Shown piece by piece: positions 8,084-15,346 of a stretch of DNA of 20,775 nt. The translations under genes and the position numbers were made by a program. Under the pieces are notes generated by a model, which had not been told where the DNA came from, ran no database searches, and worked only from the letters and a program-made list of their open reading frames with translations. The stretch spans positions 1 to 20,775 of the forward strand of contig DNMA01000191.1 of the NCBI GenBank assembly GCA_003489505.1. The letters run 5' to 3'. Position 1 is the first letter of the stretch; every line of letters begins with the position of its first letter. The stretch comes from Legionellales bacterium (GTDB taxonomy: Bacteria > Pseudomonadota > Gammaproteobacteria > Legionellales > Legionellaceae).

Positions 8084-8126
8084 AAAAAAAAACACCAGAT
8101 TATGATTAGTAAACTGGTGTTTTTTT
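8084..8126. terminator. Bidirectional intrinsic terminator after fis
   Basis: AACACCAG and CTGGTGTT pair as a perfect 8 bp stem around a 15-base loop, flanked by nine A on the left and seven T on the right. Read leftward it gives a hairpin followed by a long T-run, 17 bases past the fis stop codon. Confidence 0.9.
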
Positions 8127-8142
8127 AAAATTCAGAAAAAAA

Positions 8143-8451
8143 TTATTCGTCTGTTAATCGGAAATATTTGGTTCCAAAATAACGTAATAATTTTTTACGA
8201 ATAGTACCTCGACTGATACCCAATAATTTGGCAGCCTGAAGCTGATTTCCGCGTCTTTTTTCCATTACAGCTTGTAAGAGAGGAGGCTCTACTTCACACA
8301 AGATCATGTCATATAAATCTTGAATGTTTTTATTTTTATTTTCAGCCAAAAAACGTGAAACGAGATTATAAACCAATTCTTGTAAAGCTGGTTCATGTTT
8401 GATTGCGGTTGCGGTTGACTCTGCTTGAGTTTTGAATTCAGCTAAATTCAT
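8143..8451 (-). CDS. fis: Fis-family nucleoid protein / transcription regulator
   Basis: A 102-residue protein that matches Fis along most of its length: LYDMILCEVEPPLLQAVM (residues 47-64), the conserved RGNQ, and the C-terminal helix-turn-helix AAKLLGISRGTIRKKLLRY (73-91). Fis is a homodimer that bends DNA, regulates rRNA, virulence and replication genes and stimulates site-specific recombination. The last eleven residues (to LTDE) extend beyond the usual end of E. coli Fis (98 residues). Legionella species carry several fis paralogues, so this may be one of a set. It is not linked to dusB as in enterics. A GGAAG ribosome site precedes the ATG, and a terminator follows immediately, so it is monocistronic. 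Confidence 0.93.
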   Translation of the reverse strand: MNLAEFKTQAESTATAIKHEPALQELVYNLVSRFLAENKNKNIQDLYDMILCEVEPPLLQAVMEKRRGNQLQAAKLLGISRGTIRKKLLRYFGTKYFRLTDE

Positions 8452-8522
8452 TTTAACTTCCTTATCTTAATTAAATCAACATCTTTTCCAAAGTGCTTAC
8501 ATATAAGTATGAAGCGATTTAA

Positions 8523-8551
8523 ATTGTACATGAAGGTTTTATGATTGGCTA
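8523..8551 (-). promoter_or_regulatory. Candidate sigma70 promoter of fis
   Basis: Minus strand: TAGCCA (-35, four of six), a 17-base spacer, then TACAAT (-10, five of six). This gives a leader of about 65 bases before the fis ATG. Other weak matches exist in this AT-rich gap. Confidence 0.35.
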
Positions 8552-8667
8552 GCGATTTATGGTTAATTTTTGCAAAATTTTTTTTGCCCTTTTGGGTCAT
8601 CAAAAGACTTATTTACTACACATTTAAATTCTTCTAACAATAAAAATCATCCCTTCAATAAAATCCC

Positions 8668-8892
8668 ATGAAACCTTCACTATTTTCTATTTGTCTTTAT
8701 TTAAGTGTGTTTTTATGGATGCTTTCTGTAAAAGAAGACTTGAAAAAAGGTCAATATGAAGCAACCTGGATATTTTTAACTAAAAATCCAAAGTGGACTC
8801 AAAATCTAAAAGACTGGAAATTCAATCCCATGACCAATTCTATTTTTTGGACTGATGCTTTTTCAAATATTATATCTATTTTGAATAACTAA
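8668..8892 (+). CDS. Possible small membrane-anchored or secreted protein, 74 residues
   Basis: Unrecognised small ORF in the gap between the divergent fis gene and htpG. The N-terminus (MKPSLFSICLYLSVFLWMLS) is a hydrophobic segment like a signal anchor or signal peptide. The rest is polar and tryptophan-rich (four further Trp in 55 residues). The stop codon is four bases before the stem of a strong terminator, which suits a genuine transcript end, but that terminator also serves htpG on the other strand. No Shine-Dalgarno is visible before the ATG and no convincing promoter was found, so this may be a chance ORF. Confidence 0.42.
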   Translation: MKPSLFSICLYLSVFLWMLSVKEDLKKGQYEATWIFLTKNPKWTQNLKDWKFNPMTNSIFWTDAFSNIISILNN

Positions 8893-8896
8893 AGAA

Positions 8897-8925
8897 AAAG
8901 CCAGTCATCCAAGATGCCTGGCTTT
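8897..8925. terminator. Bidirectional intrinsic terminator between the small ORF and htpG
   Basis: AAAGCCAG pairs with CTGGCTTT, and inside it CATC pairs with GATG after a single T/C mismatch. The result is a 12 bp interrupted hairpin with a three-base loop. The flanks are A-rich on the left and T/A-rich on the right. It lies ten bases past the htpG stop codon (minus strand) and four past the small ORF stop (plus strand). Confidence 0.85.
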
Positions 8926-8934
8926 AAATTTGAC

Positions 8935-10809
8935 TTATGCTTTTGCAAGCAATTGGTTGACTCTAGCAACATAGGCTGCTGGATTGTCTAAATGACCACC
9001 TTCAGCCAGAACAGCTTGTTCAAACATCATTTTAGCCCATTCTTTAAATAATTCATCATCTGTAATTTGATGCATTTTTTGAATGAGTGGATGATGTGGA
9101 TTGACTTCTAAAATTGGCTTGGTTTCTGGAAGTTGTTGGCCTGTTGCTTTCAAAATTCTTTGCATCTCAAGACCTAAATCATTTTCATCCGCCACAATAC
9201 AAGCCGGAGACTGTGTTAAACGAGTCGTAGTTCGGACATCTTTGACATCTGATTCCAGAATTTTTTTCATTTGCTCAATCATGGGCATGACTTCTGCAGG
9301 ATTTTCTTGGTCTTTTTCTTCAGAAACCGGTAAATCTAATTTACCTTTTGCAATCGATAGAAGTTTTTTACCTGCATATTCTGAAAGATAACCTACTAAC
9401 CATTCATCAACACGATCACTTAATAATAAAACCTCAATCCCTTTCTGCTGAAAGATTTCAAGATGAGGGCTCGTTTTAGCAGCATTGTAACTATTGGCTG
9501 TAATATAATAAATTTTATCTTGTCCCTCTTTCATTCGAGAGATGTAGTCATCTAAAGACACGTTTTGTTCTGAGCTTTGCAGATGAGTACTCGCAAATCT
9601 TAGTAATTTTGCAATATTTTCTTTGTTCGCAAAATCTTCCATGGGGCCTTCTTTTAAGACATTGCCAAAGTTTTGCCAGAATTTTGCATAAAGCTCAGGC
9701 TGAGATTCACTCATTTTTTCCAGCATACTCAAGACACGCTTACTGCAGGCTGCACGAATTGCTTCAACTTGCTTGTTTTCTTGTAAAATCTCACGAGAAA
9801 CATTTAGTGGTAAGTCACTGGCATCAATCACACCTTTTACAAATCGCATGTAACGTGGTAAAAATTGCGTTGCATCATCCATAATAAAAACTCGTTTGAC
9901 ATACAATTTCAGACCGTGTTTTGCATCGTGCTGCCATAAGTCAAATGGTGCAGTCTCTGGAATATATAGCAAACTGATATAGTGTTGCTTTCCTTCGACA
10001 TGATTGTGTGACCAGGCTAATGGATTTTGAAAATCATGTGTCAGCGATTGATAAAACTTTTGATATTCTTCTTCAGCGATTTCTGATTTATTCAAAGTCC
10101 ATAAAGCGGTTGCTTTATTCACTGTTTCAAATTCTTCAATCGATGTTTCTTCACCTTCTTCTAATTGCGCTAATTTTTTCATCGCAATAGGCCAAGCAAT
10201 ATGATCAGAGTACTTCGTCACAATTCCACGAATTCGCCAGTCACTGAGAAAATCTAAAGAATCTTCGCGAAGATGTAAAATGATATCGGTACCACGACTT
10301 TCTTTGGCATGATTTTGAATGGTAAATTCACCTTCACCATCTGATTCCCACTGAATACCTTCTTTGACTGGCATAGACGCTTTTCGGCTAATCACTGTGA
10401 CTTTGTCAGCCACAATAAATGCCGAATAAAAACCCACACCAAACTGACCAATTAAGTGAGAATCTTTCGATTGTTCACCCGTTAAGTGACTTAAAAATTC
10501 TTTTGTGCCCGATTTAGCGATGGTACCCAGATTTTGTACGGCTTCATCCCAAGTCATACCAATACCATTATCAGAAATGGTTAAGGTTTTTAAGTTTTCA
10601 TTAAAACGAATCGTGATTTTTAAGTCAGAATCATTTTCATAAAGTTTAGAATCACTTAAACCTAAGAATCTTAATTTATCTAAAGCATCCGAGGCATTTG
10701 AAATCAACTCTCTTAGAAAAATTTCTTTATTACTATAAAGAGAGTGCACCACTAAATTTAATAATTGTTTGACTTCTGCTTGAAAGCCTAAAGTTTTACT
10801 ATCAGCCAT
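8935..10809 (-). CDS. htpG: Molecular chaperone HtpG (bacterial Hsp90)
   Basis: 624 residues, the same as E. coli HtpG. A dimeric cytosolic ATP-driven chaperone that helps refold client proteins together with DnaK. The N-terminal GHKL ATPase domain shows [15 protein letters not shown] (catalytic E34, N38), SDNGIGM (D80) and the lid motif [11 protein letters not shown] (121-131). The middle domain includes the conserved [19 protein letters not shown] region, and the C-terminal dimerisation domain follows to the end. No anomalies. An ATGGAGAA ribosome site lies just before the ATG, a heat-shock-type promoter lies upstream (10852-10879), and a terminator follows. It is a single-gene transcription unit between terminators. 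Confidence 0.98.
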   Translation of the reverse strand: MADSKTLGFQAEVKQLLNLVVHSLYSNKEIFLRELISNASDALDKLRFLGLSDSKLYENDSDLKITIRFNENLKTLTISDNGIGMTWDEAVQNLGTIAKSGTKEFLSHLTGEQSKDSHLIGQFGVGFYSAFIVADKVTVISRKASMPVKEGIQWESDGEGEFTIQNHAKESRGTDIILHLREDSLDFLSDWRIRGIVTKYSDHIAWPIAMKKLAQLEEGEETSIEEFETVNKATALWTLNKSEIAEEEYQKFYQSLTHDFQNPLAWSHNHVEGKQHYISLLYIPETAPFDLWQHDAKHGLKLYVKRVFIMDDATQFLPRYMRFVKGVIDASDLPLNVSREILQENKQVEAIRAACSKRVLSMLEKMSESQPELYAKFWQNFGNVLKEGPMEDFANKENIAKLLRFASTHLQSSEQNVSLDDYISRMKEGQDKIYYITANSYNAAKTSPHLEIFQQKGIEVLLLSDRVDEWLVGYLSEYAGKKLLSIAKGKLDLPVSEEKDQENPAEVMPMIEQMKKILESDVKDVRTTTRLTQSPACIVADENDLGLEMQRILKATGQQLPETKPILEVNPHHPLIQKMHQITDDELFKEWAKMMFEQAVLAEGGHLDNPAAYVARVNQLLAKA

Positions 10810-10851
10810 CTTTTCTCCATATCAATCGATTTATAATTTATGATACTTCAA

Positions 10852-10879
10852 AGATAAGGGCAGATTTTTATTTTTCAAG
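10852..10879 (-). promoter_or_regulatory. Candidate sigma32 (RpoH) heat-shock promoter of htpG
   Basis: Minus strand: CTTGAAA, a 12-base spacer, then CCCTTATCT, close to the RpoH pattern CTTGAAA / CCCCATnT. It is 43 to 70 bases before the htpG ATG. The gene is heat-inducible in other proteobacteria, which supports the reading. The -10 element is imperfect. Confidence 0.5.
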
Positions 10880-10890
10880 GGGGAGAGAAA

Positions 10891-10920
10891 GAAAAAACAT
10901 GCCAGCGAACTGGCATGTTT
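10891..10920 (-). terminator. Intrinsic terminator of glnA
   Basis: On the minus strand AAACATGCCAG and CTGGCATGTTT form a perfect 11 bp stem closed by a TTCG tetraloop and followed by a T-run. It starts nine bases after the glnA stop codon. The symmetry would also allow termination on the plus strand. Confidence 0.92.
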
Positions 10921-10928
10921 ATAAAATA

Positions 10929-12341
10929 TTAACGACTATAATATAAAGCAAACTCTAAAGGATGAACAGCCAAACGGGCCATATTAATTTCTTCATCCAT
11001 AAAAGAAATTAAAGTGTTGACTAAACCTTGAGTAAAGACCCCACCGCTCAATAAAAACTCATAATCTTGTTCTAGAGCGCTACGTGCCATCTCTAAGGAA
11101 GAACATAATTGTGGAATTTGTTTCTCTTCTTCTGGCGACAAATGATATAGATTATTTTCCATCGCTTGTCCTGGATGAATCTTTCTTTGAATACCATCAA
11201 GACCTGCTAGCATCATTGCACTAAACGCTAAATAAGGGTTGGCCATACAATCAGGGAAACGCACTTCAATGCGTTTTGCTTTTGGATTGGTGATGAATGG
11301 AATACGAATAGCAGCAGACCGATTTCGATAGCCATAAGCTAAATTAGTAGGAGCTTCATAACCCGGCACTAAACGACGGTAGCTATTGATAGTAGGATTG
11401 GTAATAGCATTTAAAGCTTTCGCATGCGTTAAAATACCACCAATATAAAATAATGCAGTCTCTGATAAACCACCGTATCCATCACCGGCAAAGATATTTT
11501 CACCGTTTAAAGCCAAAGATTGATGGCAATGCATACCACTACCATTATCGCCGACTAATGGCTTAGGCATAAAAGTTGCCGTTTTACCAAATTGATGGGC
11601 TGTGTTGTGAATCACATATTTTAAGACTTGAAGCTCGTCAGCTTTTTGTGTCAAGAAACCAAATTTTGTGGCTACTTCACATTGATTAGCTGTTGCCACT
11701 TCATGATGATGAGCTTCAACAACAATGCCCATTTCAGCTAATGTGCTAGAAATTGCTGAACGTAAGTCTTGTGAAGAATCAACGGGTGGAACTGGGAAAT
11801 AGCCACCTTTAATAGAAGGACGATGACCTGTGTTACCACCATCTTGGACTCGAGATGAGTTCCATGCCGCTTCATGAGAATCAACTTGATAAAAAACACT
11901 ACCCATTTCATTTTCCCAACGCACGTCATCAAAAATGAAAAATTCAGGCTCTGGTCCAAAAAATGCAGAATCTGCAATACCGGTCGTTTTTAAATACTTT
12001 TCAGCCTTCATCGCAATCGTACGAGGGTCATAATCATAATCTTTGCCCGTACTTAAATCTTGAACTTTGCATCGTAAATTAATGGTTTTATTGCGATAAA
12101 AAGGGTCAACATTGATGGTAGCATCAAAACATGGAATCAATGCTAAATCTGAGCAATTGATTTCTTGCCAACCTTTAATAGAAGAACCATCGATAGCTTT
12201 ACCAATGGTTTCAAAATCGTTGTCTACCATCTGCGCAGGTATGGTCACATGATGTTCTTTACCTTGTAAATCCGTGAACCGCAAATCAACAAACTCCACT
12301 TGTTCACGCTTAATAATTTCTTGTAATTTTTGTAATGACAT
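10929..12341 (-). CDS. glnA: Glutamine synthetase, type I
   Basis: 470 residues, the length of the GSI-beta dodecameric enzyme that makes glutamine from glutamate, ammonia and ATP in the cytosol. Signatures are DGSSIKGW (51-58), [10 protein letters not shown] (ATP and metal site), the HHHE and GSGMHCHQS metal/glutamate segment, and the C-terminal SFMDEEI. Y399 in NLYHLSPEE matches the adenylylation tyrosine (Y397 in E. coli), so GlnE-type control is expected. A GGAG ribosome site lies 6 bases before the ATG. The upstream promoter is sigma70-like; I see no sigma54 box (TGGCAC/TTGC), and no ntrBC follows, unlike the enteric operon. A terminator isolates it from htpG. Confidence 0.98.
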   Translation of the reverse strand: MSLQKLQEIIKREQVEFVDLRFTDLQGKEHHVTIPAQMVDNDFETIGKAIDGSSIKGWQEINCSDLALIPCFDATINVDPFYRNKTINLRCKVQDLSTGKDYDYDPRTIAMKAEKYLKTTGIADSAFFGPEPEFFIFDDVRWENEMGSVFYQVDSHEAAWNSSRVQDGGNTGHRPSIKGGYFPVPPVDSSQDLRSAISSTLAEMGIVVEAHHHEVATANQCEVATKFGFLTQKADELQVLKYVIHNTAHQFGKTATFMPKPLVGDNGSGMHCHQSLALNGENIFAGDGYGGLSETALFYIGGILTHAKALNAITNPTINSYRRLVPGYEAPTNLAYGYRNRSAAIRIPFITNPKAKRIEVRFPDCMANPYLAFSAMMLAGLDGIQRKIHPGQAMENNLYHLSPEEEKQIPQLCSSLEMARSALEQDYEFLLSGGVFTQGLVNTLISFMDEEINMARLAVHPLEFALYYSR

Positions 12342-12383
12342 GCCAAACTCCTAATATAGCGCACGATGATATAGTCCGTAGAG

Positions 12384-12412
12384 ATTATTCATCTTAAGTT
12401 CACTGATGTCAA
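12384..12412 (-). promoter_or_regulatory. Strong sigma70 promoter of glnA
   Basis: Minus strand: a perfect TTGACA (-35), a 17-base spacer, then AATAAT (-10, five of six). The predicted leader is about 35 bases, ending with the GGAG ribosome site. Confidence 0.75.
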
Positions 12413-12441
12413 TGACAAGAAGGCATGATTCTTAGAAGAAG

Positions 12442-12480
12442 AAAAAAAGAGGACTAGGCATGAATTAAGCACTATCCTCT
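12442..12480 (-). terminator. Leftward intrinsic terminator upstream of the glnA promoter
   Basis: Minus strand: AGAGGATAG pairs with CTAGTCCTCT (nine pairs, one bulged G) around a 14-base loop, followed by seven T. It lies before the glnA promoter, so it cannot attenuate glnA from that start. No leftward protein gene exists to its right. Confidence 0.7.
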
Positions 12481-12548
12481 ATGTGTATACTTTAATATAT
12501 CCGATCGATTGCGTATAAAAATATATAAAAATACCAGTACAAATATTC
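12442..12548 (-). ncRNA. Candidate small RNA of about 105 nt upstream of glnA
   Basis: Inferred from signals only. A leftward promoter candidate (CTGAAA at 12578-12583, 17-base spacer, TATTAT at 12555-12560, with four and five consensus matches) points into a convincing terminator 70-110 bases further on, with no ORF between. The body is AT-rich and contains the TATAAAAATA duplication. It does not resemble 6S, tmRNA, RNase P, SRP or RsmY/Z as far as I can see. Confidence 0.35.
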
Positions 12549-12776
12549 TTTTTTATAATATTTCTTCCTTGATATTGTTTCAGGAGTTTTAGCCCGATTG
12601 CATTTACTGAGTGAATGAGGTTTTAAAAAAACTCTTCAATTTTATTCAAATCATCAATATAAAATCCTAACAACCGCTTTTTAAATCAATAAGCCCATAA
12701 ATAGGAGAATACTTTCCTTTGCTTAATCAGTTCAAAAGATGTACGATATGCGTATGTTTGTTTTTTCTCTTTTTGA

Positions 12777-13970
12777 ATGAATACCTTTACTTACACAGCC
12801 ATCAATTCACAACAAAAAAAAATCAAAGGTAGTATTGCTGCACAAAATTTGACACTTGCGAAACAGCAACTCAAATCTCAAGGCTTGATTGTCATTCAGA
12901 TTCAAGAAAAAAAATCCAATTTCATTGATTTAGAACGTCAACCCAAAAATCAAGATATTTGCTTATTTACCAGACAGCTAGCAACTTTTTTATCTTCAGG
13001 TATTTCACTCACCGATGCTTTATCCGGTATGGCAGAGGAACAATCTCAAGCCATCATGAAACCTGTTATTCAAGGTATTTATCAAAAGGTATTAGAAGGA
13101 TATTCTCTTGCTCAATCCCTAAAACAATACCCAAAACTTTTTTCTAATTTATATTGTGCAACTATTTATGCTGGGGAACAATCAGGACAATTAGATCATG
13201 TCCTCGACCAATTAGCGAACTACATTGAGCAACAATATTTTGCCAAACAAAAGATTCAGCAAGCCTTAATTTATCCTAGCATGATGATTAGTGTGGCCTT
13301 ACTGATCATCTTTTTCTTGATGACACAAGTGGTTCCCAAAATTCTGGCTATTTTTGATGATAACCAACAAGCTTTACCTTTGATGACCAAAATTCTCATG
13401 TCAATGAGTCATGGTTTTAAAGTTTTTTTTCCTTTTCTTTTACTGATTATTATAGTCATCGGCTTTATTTTTTATCGCAATAAAGATAATTTAATTTGGA
13501 AAAGAAAATGGCATCAACACCTTATTCAAAATCGCTTTTATTGTAATTTTATCAAAATGACTCAGATTCCTCGCTACCTTCATACCATGCATATCCTTTT
13601 ATCTTCTGGGGTAAATATCTTAGAAAGTATGAATGTATCGGGGCAACTGATTAGTAATTTACTAATTAAAGATAAATTTAATGAAGCCACTCAAAAAGTA
13701 AAAGAAGGTATTTCATTTAGTAAAGCACTCATGCAAACACAATGGGTCAACAGCATGTCATTACATCTCATTCAAAGTGGTGAAAAAAGTGGTCAGATCG
13801 CTGAAATGCTTGAGCGTGCAGCACATCAATTGGATGTCCAAAGACAACAATGGATTGATACCAGTTTGAAGTTACTCGAGCCCATGATTATCCTATTAAT
13901 GGGCGGATTTGTACTTTTTGTTGTATTAGCGATATTATTGCCTATTTTTCAAATGCAACAATTGGTATAA
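12777..13970 (+). CDS. gspF: Type II secretion inner-membrane platform protein GspF (LspF)
   Basis: 397 residues, the usual GspF length. Two repeated T2SSF domains are seen: the first includes LFTRQLATFLSSGISLTDAL, and the second is the related block TMHILLSSGVNILESM. Three membrane segments lie near residues 168-187, 217-234 and 364-389. The N-terminal YTAINSQQKKIKGSIAA block is characteristic. GspF anchors the secretion ATPase GspE and the pseudopilus in the inner membrane. No gspE or gspD is adjacent, matching the Legionella arrangement in which lspDE are elsewhere. The ATG has no clear ribosome site and overlaps by ATGA the stop of a 13-codon ORF (12739-12780). A PilC-type pilus role is less likely given the pseudopilins that follow. 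Confidence 0.93.
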   Translation: MNTFTYTAINSQQKKIKGSIAAQNLTLAKQQLKSQGLIVIQIQEKKSNFIDLERQPKNQDICLFTRQLATFLSSGISLTDALSGMAEEQSQAIMKPVIQGIYQKVLEGYSLAQSLKQYPKLFSNLYCATIYAGEQSGQLDHVLDQLANYIEQQYFAKQKIQQALIYPSMMISVALLIIFFLMTQVVPKILAIFDDNQQALPLMTKILMSMSHGFKVFFPFLLLIIIVIGFIFYRNKDNLIWKRKWHQHLIQNRFYCNFIKMTQIPRYLHTMHILLSSGVNILESMNVSGQLISNLLIKDKFNEATQKVKEGISFSKALMQTQWVNSMSLHLIQSGEKSGQIAEMLERAAHQLDVQRQQWIDTSLKLLEPMIILLMGGFVLFVVLAILLPIFQMQQLV

Positions 13971-14002
13971 AATAAACTTACCAACACAAAGAGGTAGTGA
14001 TT

Positions 14003-14404
14003 ATGTCAAAACAACAAGGTTTTTCTTTGATAGAAATTATGGTGGTTGTCGTCATCATGGGGATTCTGGCAGCTTTAATTGTGCCCAATCTCATGAGCCG
14101 CCCTGATCAAGCTCGAGCAGTCAAAGCCAAACAAGATATTTTAGCCATTGAAAATGCATTAGAACTTTATCGACTCGATAATGGTTTCTATCCCAGCGAT
14201 GAACAAGGCTTAGAAGCTTTAGTGGTACAACCTGATATTGAACCTATGCCATTAAATTGGAGAAACTACCTCAAAAGCTTACCCAAAGATCCATGGGGAC
14301 ATGCTTATCATTACCAAAACCCCGGTGAACACACTGAAATCGATATCTACAGTGATGGCGCACCCGGTCAAAACGCAAAAGTCATTGGCAATTGGTCAGA
14401 GTAA
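14003..14404 (+). CDS. gspG: Major pseudopilin GspG
   Basis: From the ATG at 14003 it is 133 residues, with a GAGGT ribosome site 7 bases upstream; a GTG at 13997 is less likely. The class III leader MSKQQG is cut before FSLIEIMVVVVIMGILAALI, with the needed Glu at mature position 5. The hallmark DNGFYPSDEQGLEALV and DPWGHAYHY follow. GspG polymerises into the T2SS pseudopilus after PilD/GspO processing. The C-terminal loop reads DIYSDGAPGQNAKVIGNW. Known GspG proteins carry a longer Asp-containing calcium loop here (GADG..GG...DIGNW), so this version is shortened and lacks the later acidic ligands. The stop overlaps the gspI start (TAATG). Confidence 0.95.
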   Translation: MSKQQGFSLIEIMVVVVIMGILAALIVPNLMSRPDQARAVKAKQDILAIENALELYRLDNGFYPSDEQGLEALVVQPDIEPMPLNWRNYLKSLPKDPWGHAYHYQNPGEHTEIDIYSDGAPGQNAKVIGNWSE

Positions 14405-14778
14405 TGCCAAAAAAACAACAAGGCTTTACCCTGCTTGAAGTTATGGTGGCTTTAGTTGTTATATCAATTGGTTTGGGAGCGCTCCTGGTAGCGACCTCCC
14501 AAAATATCCGAGCATACCAGCGCTTAGAAGCGCATATGGCAGAAAACTGGGTCAGTATGCAATCGATTAATTTATTGCGCTTAGGTCTGACGCAGCTTCA
14601 AGATAATCAACCCCGATATACGGTCACCCAAATCAAAAATCTTAAAATATATAGCCAATTAGAAAGAAAAAGTACGGCTTTCCCTTTCATGAAACAAATT
14701 AAAATTTCAACCCGCAGTCAACCCAATGGGCCTTTTGATCAAACCACTTATAGTTATCTCTATGAACCCACGCCCTAG
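14404..14778 (+). CDS. gspI: Minor pseudopilin GspI
   Basis: The ATG at 14404 overlaps the gspG stop in TAATG, giving 124 residues; an in-frame TTG at 14392 is unlikely because it would lengthen the leader. The prepilin leader MPKKQQG is followed by FTLLEVMVALVVISIGLGALL with Glu5, then LEAHMAENWVSMQSINLLRL, which matches the GspI pattern of an aromatic-containing helix after the membrane segment. With GspJ and GspK, GspI forms the tip complex of the pseudopilus. It directly follows gspG: in most T2SS operons gspH lies between, and it is absent here. Confidence 0.88.
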   Translation: MPKKQQGFTLLEVMVALVVISIGLGALLVATSQNIRAYQRLEAHMAENWVSMQSINLLRLGLTQLQDNQPRYTVTQIKNLKIYSQLERKSTAFPFMKQIKISTRSQPNGPFDQTTYSYLYEPTP

Positions 14779-15346
14779 ACAAAACGCATTCACACTCATT
14801 GAAATTCTAGTTGCCATGATGATTTTTTCGATTTTGTCATTGATGACCAGTATGGCCATCAAAAAATTTATGACTCAATATGATGCCCTCAAAAAAAATT
14901 ACCATGAATGGAAAACCCTCAATCATGTCATCCATGATTTTAATGAGCACGCTGAGCATCTGATCATGCGTGGAGTTAAAGCCAATGGCGAACATTTATT
15001 TCCAGTGCTCATAGGTCAAAATACCTATGTAGAATGGACCACCCTCGACCAACGTCCCAAAAGGATTGCTTATGTTTGTCGTGATGGTCAATTAGTTATG
15101 CGTCAATGGAGTGTTTTAGACCCTCTCGATAGAAATCATTTTCAAGAAAAGATTTTATTCAAAGGATTGGAAAACTGTCGGTTTCGTTATTTATATCCTA
15201 ATCATGACATTCAAGGCATGTGGGTGCCCACTCGTAATAGACCAAGCCCCAATGGGATACAAATGATGTTAACATTTCAAAACCAGCAAACTTTGGAACT
15301 CTGGTTTGCGCTACCACCTTATATCTATGAAATACAAACACAATAA
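14762..15346 (+). CDS. gspJ: Minor pseudopilin GspJ
   Basis: The ATG at 14762 lies inside the end of gspI (17-base overlap), giving 194 residues, normal for GspJ. The leader MNPRPRQNA precedes FTLIEILVAMMIFSILSL with Glu5. The residue before the cleavage site is Ala rather than the near-universal Gly. The soluble domain includes LIMRGVKANGEHLFPVLIG, RIAYVCRDGQLVMRQW and a FKGLENCRFRYL strand typical of GspJ. It is part of the GspI-J-K tip complex. The start is chosen for leader length; the open frame reaches back to a TTG at 14726, which would give an unusually long leader. Confidence 0.9.
   Translation: MNPRPRQNAFTLIEILVAMMIFSILSLMTSMAIKKFMTQYDALKKNYHEWKTLNHVIHDFNEHAEHLIMRGVKANGEHLFPVLIGQNTYVEWTTLDQRPKRIAYVCRDGQLVMRQWSVLDPLDRNHFQEKILFKGLENCRFRYLYPNHDIQGMWVPTRNRPSPNGIQMMLTFQNQQTLELWFALPPYIYEIQTQ

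Larger units (their letters stand above)
12342..12776. other. 435-base non-coding region between divergent glnA and gspF
   Basis: Very AT-rich and without a credible ORF on either strand beyond a 13-residue leader candidate. It holds the glnA promoter (12384-12412), a leftward intrinsic terminator (12442-12480), a perfect tandem duplication of TATAAAAATA (12514-12533), a candidate leftward promoter (12555-12583) and a weak rightward promoter candidate for gspF (TTGCTT at 12719-12724, 17 bases, TACGAT at 12742-12747). Confidence 0.7.

Noticed and set aside
8006..8275. Fis as a NtrC-type regulator fragment
   Set aside because: The N-terminal half aligns with Fis proper (LYDMILCEVEPPLL), not with an AAA+ activator, and the length is that of a complete Fis.
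12421..12480. Possible tRNA gene near AGGCATGATTC
   Set aside because: No cloverleaf with TTC arm and acceptor pairing could be drawn. The bases are explained by the terminator hairpin.
12570..12615. Possible remnant coding segment (VSGVLARLHLLSE, then stop) on the plus strand
   Set aside because: The frame is open for only about 20 codons with no start or upstream homology, so it cannot be called a pseudogene.
12342..12776. Sigma54/NtrC control of glnA
   Set aside because: No TGGCAC-N5-TTGC pattern was found on the minus strand, while a perfect TTGACA with a good -10 is present.
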